Assembly: GCA_030267565.1 (NCBI GenBank)
Contig: BRXU01000004.1
Location: forward strand, 4,966,501-5,030,500
Direction of reading: 5' to 3'
Origin: Pleodorina starrii
Taxonomy: Eukaryota; Chlorophyta; Chlorophyceae; Chlamydomonadales; Volvocaceae
DNA: 64,000 nucleotides
The translations under genes and the position numbers were made by a program. Below the pieces are notes generated by a model. It was not told the DNA's origin, ran no database searches, and saw nothing but the letters and a program-made list of their open reading frames with translations. The stretch's first letter is position 1, and every line of letters starts with the position of its first letter. This document shows, one piece after another, positions 56,543 to 64,000 of the stretch.

Positions 56543-59500
56543 ATGCGTATTAGCAAAAAGCGAAATTACGGGAACCCATGCTGGACTTCGTCCTGTCCTC
56601 GGACGCTGCGGCCCGTCAGTAATCGGAGGTGCAACGATGCCGGTCGCGACGCTTCGCTGCGACGTCGCATGTCCGCCTCGGCGACTGCTGCTCAAGAACA
56701 AACGACAGAAGAGCTTAAAGTAAGTTTCTCCTACTCCATGGACTCGCGCGTTGATGGTACGGTACAAAGCGCGCACTAAGACCCCGCACACCCATCCATC
56801 CTCCCGCGTACTCGCGAGGCTCGTCTCTCTTGCCCCCACAAACCACGGCCAAACCAAACCAGCTCCACTTTTCCCAACCGTGCTGAGCCCATCCTAGCCC
56901 ACACGAATCGCACTATCTCCGCCAGCGGAGGGCTCGTACTCCTCCTTCGTCTCATGACGCCCCCCTCCCTTCCCCCCCAGGCTGCCGTGGTGCGGGCCGT
57001 CAGTGGCACGCAGCGCGGCAAGGCCGCCAGCCGGGAGCAGCGCGCCGCCATCCTGCAACTGCTGGAGGCTCTGGAGAAACGAAACAAGCTGGAGGCACCC
57101 GCCCGCTCGCCGCTGCTTTCAGGCGTCTGGGCGCTGCTGTACCAGGGTCAGTGCTACAATGCTCGAATGTAACGGCACGGCGGCGGGTGTGAGGAATCCA
57201 GGAAGGATGACAAATAAACGTGCACGGCGGGTTACGCATATTAATCAGGGTTACGCAACTTCAGATCCAGGGGCCTAAAGTGCTGCCTGGCTATCGTAGC
57301 AGGGTAGTCAGGGCGGCGGGGAAGGCGGAGGCGGGGAAGGGGGCGGTGGGGTGGAGGTGGGGCGGAGCCGGAGGCCAGGCAGAGCCGAAGGCGGAGGCGG
57401 AGGCGAGGGCGAGGGCGAGGCGGCGGCGGAGGCAACTGGGTTGTGCTGTTGCCCACAGTTAGCCCCAGGCTGGGGAGGTACCGGCAGCGCAAGCGGGCGC
57501 CGGCTCCAGCCGTGTGACGGGCTGGTGTCTCGAAGGGCGGATCGAGGGGCCGGGGATCACCACGGCAGCCTCCACCCTCGCACCCTGCCGCCCCCCGCAG
57601 TCATGCGAGCCAACGAACCTAGGGGCCTATGACGTGTCCACACCCACGAGGAGCCAGCCCGCCCGCCCTTCCGCCCGCTACGGCCTCACCTGCACTACCG
57701 GCCGCCCGCCCTTTCTGCCCCCCCCCCATGCAGCCCCCCTGGACGAGTCGCGCGCCGCCGTTGACCGCAGCGGCACCACCGAGGGTCCCTTCCTGGCCGC
57801 CTTCCAACCGCTCACCCGCGACCTGGTGCGCACCCGGGCCAACCTGCAGCTGCTCGACATACCGGGGTGCAGGTGGGTGATCAGGAAGATGAAGGAACCG
57901 CGGTGAAGGAACCGCAGCTGGGGTGGGGTTGGGGGTTGGGGCACGTGGTTTAGCTTGAGGGCCCGGAATGCGGAAGGGGCTGCGGAAGCGGAAGGGGTTG
58001 ACCCCGGGTGGGCCTGGAACCGGCTGGACAACTCCCCCCAGGATGGAGGTGTGATCGGCTTTGGTGGGGCTCAGGGGGCACAAGGGAGCCTGGCTGGAAG
58101 CTGCCTGGCTGGCTGGCTGGGATTTACCGCGGATAACCATCCCCCTCCTCCTCCCCCTCCGGCTCAGGGCTGAGAACCTGGCTGAGTTCTCGGTGGCGGG
58201 CAGGTGGGAGGGCGTCCTCAACATTGTGGGCACCGCGGCGCCGCAGCCCAGTGGCCCGCAGGTGGGTGGTATGGGGGTCGGGGGTGGGGGGGGTATGGGG
58301 GTGGGGGGGTGTGCTCCTCCGATGCAGTGCAGGGCGGCGGGGGAGGGTACCGGTGAGAAACAGGCCCAGCATCACCCACGCAGCGAAAGGGACGGGGAAA
58401 GGGAGGAACGGCGCTCTTGAGGGGTTAGGACTGGGGAGGCGTGTGGCGTGGCTGGCGGTGCGCCACCTCGCGTGGCACGGCGCGCTCACGGAGCGTGGTG
58501 CTGCATTCGGCACTGGGCTGTGGTGCCGCCAAAAACCCAAAAACCTTAAAACCTTAAAACCCTTCCAAGCTGCGAATGGGCCGCCGAACGAGCTTCGTGC
58601 TCCGTGACGAGTGAAGACCCCCGTTGAGGCCGGGACTGAGCAACCGTTGCCACCGGGGGAGGCGGGAGGGGCCTTGAGTTGCAGCGGATCAGGTGCCTGT
58701 GGGATGCGGGCCCCAGCGACACTCTTACTTGAGCAACAGCGGCTGACGACGTGTACGGAGAAGGACAAAACACGACTGGTTTCCGTAGTACTCTCCGTAC
58801 ATTTCCTTGCCGTACATCACTGACATGTATGCCGCGCTCGCCTGCGCAGGGCGGGCCGTCTCCCACCCGGGTGGACGTGGTCTTCACCCACTTCGAGTTG
58901 CGGTTGGGCAGTTGGAACAAGCTAACGGTACCGTTGGATTGGGTCAAGCCAAAGGTAACGACGTGCGACTGGGAGGAGCCTGAAGCTTCGCGGGACCGCA
59001 TGCCGTACAACCGCATGCCGTACAACCACGCGAAAGAAAATTCGGTGTATCTGTCTGGGCTCGTAATGTGTAATTTCTCCATCGCCTTAGTAGTGCTCGT
59101 AGCCTGGTGCCTGAAAGATAGCGACCTGGTGCGCCGTTTCTTTTCCGGCTTTGCACGAATGTACGGTATGTACGACAGGGCTGGATCGAGACGACCTATT
59201 TGGATGAGGACCTGCGGATCGGCCGGGGGGACAAGGGCTCCATCTTCGTGGCCAGCAGGTACGGGTACGGCACATACGACCCCAAGATGCCGTTCACACC
59301 CGCAAAGCCGTGTATCCCTCGCAGCCAGCCCTCCCAGGACCTCAGGGCCCGCTCGCCGCCGCCGTCCCCCCCGGTTGCCTACCTGCCTGCGGTTCGCCGT
59401 TCCTGCCCCCTTCCCTCACAGCGAGCTGCGCCCAGCGGGGCCAAGGGCGCTTTTGCGGTTTGGACATGGCCACCCATGTTCTGTAACTGCCCTGCGGGCT

Positions 59501-59877
59501 GCGGCTGTGCGAATGGGGATTTGTGCCACAGCGGCATGGAGCCTGAGGGGGAAGTCATCCCAGGGGGGGGAGCCCGAGGGCCACCGGACCTTCCGTCTGC
59601 AGCGGCAACCAACCGTGTGCGGGACATGGTCGGCGGCAGGTCGGCGGGCGTACGGTATTGGCATGCGTATCCGCACCCGCGCCTTCTTGGTACCCTCTCT
59701 CCCCCCGGACTGTTCTCTCAAGGTACACACACACACACACTGCCCAGTCCCTTGCCGTTCCTTCCCCCCCCGCATCCAACTGCCGAGCCCCGTCGTGACA
59801 TCGCTGCGCTTCGTTTTCCCCACCCTCCCCGCAGGGTCAAGGATTCCCGCTGGCGCGGCGCGGGGCCGGGGCCGTAG
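56543..59877 (+). CDS. Plastid-lipid-associated protein / fibrillin (PAP family)
   Basis: Exons 56543-56719, 56981-57146, 57734-57872, 58168-58261, 58850-58927 (or to 58942), 59179-59258 and 59835-59877 give 258 (or 263) residues. Fibrillins are lipocalin-like proteins of plastoglobules, thylakoids and stroma that bind hydrophobic molecules. The N-terminal ~55 residues are Arg/Ser-rich, a probable transit peptide. Family blocks follow in order: RAAILQLLEALEKRN, LLSGVWALLYQ, EFSVAGRWEGVLNIVG, VDVVFTHFELRLGS and the hallmark TTYLDEDLRIGRGDKG near the C-terminus, then VKDSRWRGAG and TAG. The donor after ELRLGSWNKL is ambiguous between two phase-0 sites. Which fibrillin subgroup it belongs to cannot be decided by eye. 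Confidence 0.88.
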
Positions 59878-62606
59878 GGGGTTGCCGCTGTCGCCTCACT
59901 CGGTTCCTTCGCTGCGGCTCGTGTGTGTTTCCATCCCCGCGCTGCGCAGCCCTCCCCGCTTCCGCGGCGGCTGCGTACGTGTGTGTGTGCGTGCGTGTTT
60001 CGCTGCCCCTCCGTGTATTGAGCCTCTGCGAGCCGGGGTACCAAAGGGCCCAACAGTGATAGTCCGAACATGGGGCGACAGGGGGCATACTCGCTTAGCA
60101 TGCGTCGGTGTGCTGCAGCCGCATTGGCTTTTGGAGAGGTACCTCTGCGTCTGCGTGCCTTGTTTCAAATGGGGCCAGGGCCCGGGGTACTAAAGGTTTG
60201 AGGACACAGCTTCTGGCTGGTCACGCTTGCCGTACTGTACTGGGAATGGGGAGCCCGTTCTGTTTTGCCAGGGTAGGACCGCACCGGATTCTGACGCAGT
60301 CGCAGTTGGCGGATAAGAGGTGCCCGCTAAGCGCAACGCGCGTGGCGCTGGGTAACGAGAACTTTGATGCCTTGGCTGGCCGGGTAAGGAGCTCTGACGG
60401 ATGGAACCTTGCGCCCGGCTCCTCCCCGAAGGCATTCGAATGACCAATGCAGCCAAGTGAGGGGACCAGGTTGCGTTGAAACTGAAGAGCTCATCAGCTG
60501 ATGCTTTGGCGGATCAGCGGCCAACAAGACTCGGCGTGGACTCGGCGTGGACCGGGGGTGCGACCACGAACCGCTCCCAGCGCAGAGCAGCCCGTGCTGG
60601 ATACCGGTAGGATAGGACCTCCTCCCTCCTCCCGTCAAAATGCGCCCATGCGGCACTCTCAACCCGGTGCCGGTTCCGGGGCTGCCAGCCAACAGCCAAC
60701 AGCAGCAGAGGGGGCTCTGCACCGCGCGCCACCAACCCCGCACACACACCGACACACACCCGCACAGCAAGCCAGCCCTCAAGTCCTCAATTCAGTCATC
60801 ACAGCCGTCTTCCATGCAAGTGCACCACACGTACTTGGCCCGACACCCTGGGTCGGCCGGTCTCCAATGACCCCGCCCACACACATACACATATACTCAC
60901 ACACATACACACATTCGGTATGCGCACATCCATGCGATGAAATGCTTTCCCACGACGCACACACCCAGTCCAAACCGACCCCATTCGGCAGGTCCTCATA
61001 AGCTGTACGGCCCGTATTATGTACTGCCTGCCCAGCAGCTGCGCCCCCGGAGCGGTGTAACGCCCGCCTGCTCAGCACCCGGACATTCGCGACGCCCCTT
61101 GAGTCCCCCCACCCCACCCTTCGCACGTCTGTCCCCTTCTCGTCCCCATCCTTTGCCTACCCCGTCCTCTTGCCCCCGTCCCCGCACCGACTGATCGCGG
61201 GCAGATGCCGCAGCTGCGGCCGCGCGCCAAGCCGCAGCCCACTTACTTCAGAACCTACGGTTGACTGCAAGAACCAAGTAGACTTTACTCCCGCATACCA
61301 TATGGTAGCACATTGCAGCTCTTCCTGGGAAACACACACAGCGCCTTCCAAACCGCCCGCGCGCGGTAAACGGCGCCGCGCGGGGCTGGGCGCTCCCCTC
61401 CCCCCTAGCCCCTTTGCCCCGACGCGCACACATGCACGTGCACATGGCAAGCCTCTGTGCCCCGATCCTCAGCGCATTGGGCTACATGGGGCCAAGTTCA
61501 GGTACCTAGGGGGCCACGAAACCCCCGAGCAAGTAAGAGAGCACTAGCGCGCACGTGCTGGTGAATGATGGCGTCAAGGTGCCCCCACCCCGGCACGCCC
61601 CGGCCCCCTCCCGCCCCTCACCCCGTTCCTTCCGCTGCGGTTCGTTCTGTTTCTGTATGTTTCTGCCTCCTTCGCCCCCCCCAAAAAACATTTCCTCTGC
61701 AGCCCCGCCGCCGGCCAGCGCCCTCGCAGCGCCCCCTCTCTCGCCCGCACAGCGGCCCCGCCAAGACAAGGTTACGTAGCCCGGAAGCAGTCCCCGGGCG
61801 CCAGCGGACCCTCTGAACCCCCCATCAGGAGGAACATGACTTTCCCTCGCACCATCCTCTCGAGGGTGACAGCGCTGCTGCAGCGGCAGCGGCAGCCCCC
61901 AAGCACGGCTGGTCCCCGCGGACCGAGCCCGGGCCCGGGCCGCCCCCGTCAGGCAACCCCAGCCCAATCTGCATTCCACCAACAGACAAGAAAATCAAGA
62001 ATGCGCACCACCGGTACCACCTCGGTATCCCAGCAATAGCAGCGGGGCGCGAGTGTCCGTACATTCCAGCCTCGCCCCCTCTTCACCATGACCACAACGC
62101 CCCGGCGGCGTCCCTATTATTCCGGCCGCCTCCACGGCGCATCTCCCCTCCTCCACTCGTCCACGCCAATCCTGTGTGGTCCCCCTCCACCCACGCCGCC
62201 GGCTGCTCGTGGTATTCCGAAATCCCCCGCCCGCGCGCCTGCGCTCCTGTCGGCCTGCCCGCCTGTCAAAATCTCCCCGCCCGTCCGTCCGCCCGCCCGC
62301 CCGGGTCACATCCCCGCGATTCTCCTTTCCCGCCCGCCCGCCCCCGCCCGCCCACTCCCGGGCTCCCTGCGGGTGCTCGCGCTCGGGGCCACGCTCGACT
62401 CCGTGTCTCGTTCGTTGGCCCACACCCCAGCCAGCCAGCCAGCCAGCCGTCCGTCCGTTCGCCCTCCGCCTCCACCACCTCCTCCCTACGTTTCCACCTC
62501 TTCCTCCACCACCACCTCCTCCACCTCCTCCCCCCTTCTTCCCTCCGTTCCACGCACCGCCGCAGCACGCTGAGTTGTGCTAAGGGGTAAGGGCATCGTC
62601 AGTTGG
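59878..62606. other. Intergenic between convergent fibrillin and kinase genes
   Basis: This 2.7-kb stretch has CA-rich simple sequence (60880-60930), C-rich low-complexity blocks (61560-61760, 62200-62570) with CAGC and CGCC runs, and the second copy of a dispersed repeat (60402-60507). A short frame, MPQLRPRAKPQPTYFRTYG, preceded by an acceptor at 61204, has no partner exons I can identify. No gene is supported. Confidence 0.45.
60402..60507. repeat. Diverged dispersed repeat, copy B
   Basis: This is the counterpart of 55883-56025 in the same orientation, with a shorter middle. It ends in the same palindrome CATCAGCTGATG followed by CTT. Confidence 0.6.
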
Positions 62607-63707
62607 TCACTGCACGCTACACCCGGTGCACGCGGCGTCCTTCTCAAAGTGTTGGTGCTTGGGCAGCCGCGACAGCTGCGCCTCCAGCCGTTGGATGATG
62701 TCCTCGAAGGTGGGCCGCTTCTCCGCGTCAGCCGCCCAGCAGTCCTCAATCAGTCGCCGCATCGCCTGATGGGGGAGGCGGGGAGTTGGTTAAGTCCAGG
62801 TGGGCAGGAAAAGAGGAACGGGGCCACGGGAGGGCCGTGAGGCCGTGACACGGTGGAGGGCAGGGAAGGGGAGGGTGGACACGGGGGGTGGCTGCAGCGG
62901 TCTCCGAACACGGCCCGCGAAGAGCTGACTGGGCTGATCATACTGAGGGAGGGAGGGAGAGAGAGAGAGAGTCGAAAGCAGGTGGTATGGGAGGTGAGCA
63001 TGAGGGCGATGTCGCGCTTCGCTTCGCTTCGTTCCCGCCCCTCCCGGCCAACCCCCCCTCCCCAAACGGCCAACCCACCCGCTCACTCCCGCTCTCTCAC
63101 CTGCTCCGTCTCCGTCAGTTTGCTCCTCGGGGGGAAGCCGGGTCGGGCGCTGAGCATGGCGGCGTTGCGGGCTGCCTCCACCGGGTCGTGGCCGGCGAAG
63201 GGCTGCGTCGCCTCAAACAGCTGGAAGATAATCATGGCGAAGCTGGGGAGGGGAAGAGCGGGGGGCAGGCGGCCCCGGGGTTGGGAGGGAGGGGTTGAGG
63301 GCGGGGAGGGGGATGGGATGAGAAACAACGTACCGCAGCGGAGTTGGTTTTTTGGGGGGGGGGGGGGTAGAGTATGACCGTCCAAAGCGGCAATAAGCTG
63401 ACACACGTGGTGGTTTGGGTTTTGGGGGGAGGGGAAGGGGAGCATGGAAAACGAACGGACCGCAGCGAAGGACCCAGCCTCGCTTGGGCGGTGGAGGGGC
63501 AGCCAGGCAGGGGATGGAGGTGAGGGGACTGTACAGTGCAGTGCAGTTCACTGCGGCGGGCAGCAAGGGCGGCCGCCGCATGTCCTCTCCCGGCCCCAGC
63601 CCTAGAGCTAATAGCCCCAACCCCCAACACCACCCGAACCGAGCCAACCCCACCGCCGTACCTGTACACGTCCACTTTGAGGTTGTACGGCTCGTGCCGG
63701 AAGCACT
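62607..63707 (-). CDS. Protein kinase, C-terminal part of the catalytic domain (5' end beyond the window)
   Basis: Three exons on - are visible: 63662-63707, 63101-63242 and 62607-62765, in consistent phase; earlier exons lie past the right edge. They read FRHEPYNLKVDVYSFAMIIF then QLFEATQPF, the subdomain IX 'DVYSF' helix. Next come DPVEAARNAAML and RPGFPPRSKLTETEQ, then RRLIEDCWAADAEKRPTFED followed by IIQRLEAQL, which includes the subdomain XI 'CW..D...RP.F' motif. The layout (DVYSF, CW, RPTF) is that of tyrosine-kinase-like/Raf-MLK or plant integrin-linked-type Ser/Thr kinases. ATP-binding and catalytic-loop residues are outside the window. The protein ends ~25 residues after the domain with a Cys-containing tail (CTGCSVQ). 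Confidence 0.85.
62938..62970. repeat. GA-rich simple sequence in a kinase intron
   Basis: GAGGGAGGGAGAGAGAGAGAG lies between the last two visible kinase exons and forms a CT-rich tract on the sense strand. Confidence 0.75.
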
Positions 63708-64000
63708 CTGCGCCGGGTAAGGGGAACACGCAGCGGTGTGTTGGTCCTCCCAGGGGGCAGCAGCGGCAGCAGCAGCAGCAGCGGGGGAGCGAGGGTATCG
63801 GCGTGTCCACCCACCCGGTGAGTTGGCTACTGCGGCCTTTCTTTCCCTCCCCTCTTCCCAACAGCAATGCCAAGCAGTGCAATACAATACAATGGGGAGG
63901 ACAGCACCGCACCGCACCGCACTGAGCTGTGAACCTCCTCCTCCACACGGCCGAGCCGCCGCAGTCTGCCCGACACGCAGGCGCCCCCCCCCGGGCCGCC

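Noticed and set aside
61205..61264. Short terminal exon-like frame (MPQLRPRAKPQPTYFRTYG)
   Set aside because: It has an acceptor and a stop, but no upstream exon could be linked to it.
62088..62573. + strand Pro/Ser-rich frame of 161 codons
   Set aside because: It lies in CT-rich low-complexity DNA with no splice partners or recognisable motif.

Overview
The window reads as nuclear DNA of a ciliated, photosynthetic green alga, most likely a volvocine or Chlamydomonas-like chlorophyte. It is GC-rich, its genes are cut by many short GT-AG introns, and several genes carry the TGTAA poly(A) signal typical of that group. It encodes ciliary proteins (CEP290, CFAP61) alongside probable plastid proteins (a fibrillin and a two-helix membrane protein). 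I built the gene models by joining ORF segments at splice sites that keep the reading frame. Most models have every exon phase consistent, which is the main support for their boundaries.

Layout. On the + strand: the 3' end of a 2,3-BPG-dependent phosphoglycerate mutase-like gene (172-1636), a UBC9-type SUMO E2 (2618-5097), a Rossmann-fold reductase-like protein (5469-7601) and the PLP-synthase glutaminase PDX2 (7835-9637). Then comes the 33-exon CEP290 gene on the - strand (10849-29200), head-to-head with CFAP61 on + (29586-34336) across 385 bp. Next are a small STI1-domain protein (-, 35135-36901), divergent from a 2-oxoglutarate/Fe(II) dioxygenase-like gene (+, 37190-41241), a probable plastid membrane protein (-, 42499-44229) and an unassigned gene (-, 45370-46585).

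The stretch from 46.6 to 51 kb is gene-poor. It holds a 2,374-bp element (47879-50252) with terminal inverted repeats of about 315 bp and perfect 9-bp flanking direct repeats, the hallmarks of a Mutator-like (MULE) transposon. No transposase is recognisable inside. Its core is a very GC-rich, partly tandem-repeated sequence, and each inverted repeat has a TATA-like site and an inward ORF start. To the right are a multi-exon orphan gene (50872-54456), a plastid-lipid-associated protein/fibrillin gene (56543-59877) and, on -, the C-terminal kinase domain of a protein kinase that runs off the window end (62607-63707).

The genes do not form an operon. The only functional pairing visible is CEP290 (ciliary transition zone) with CFAP61 (axonemal calmodulin/spoke-associated complex), arranged divergently as if sharing a promoter. 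Intronic features that stand out are three GC-AG introns, a (GGGT)n tract that starts at a 5' splice site, an in-frame 21-bp minisatellite at another 5' splice site, and a dispersed motif around ACCGCAGCGRA found mostly in introns and flanks.
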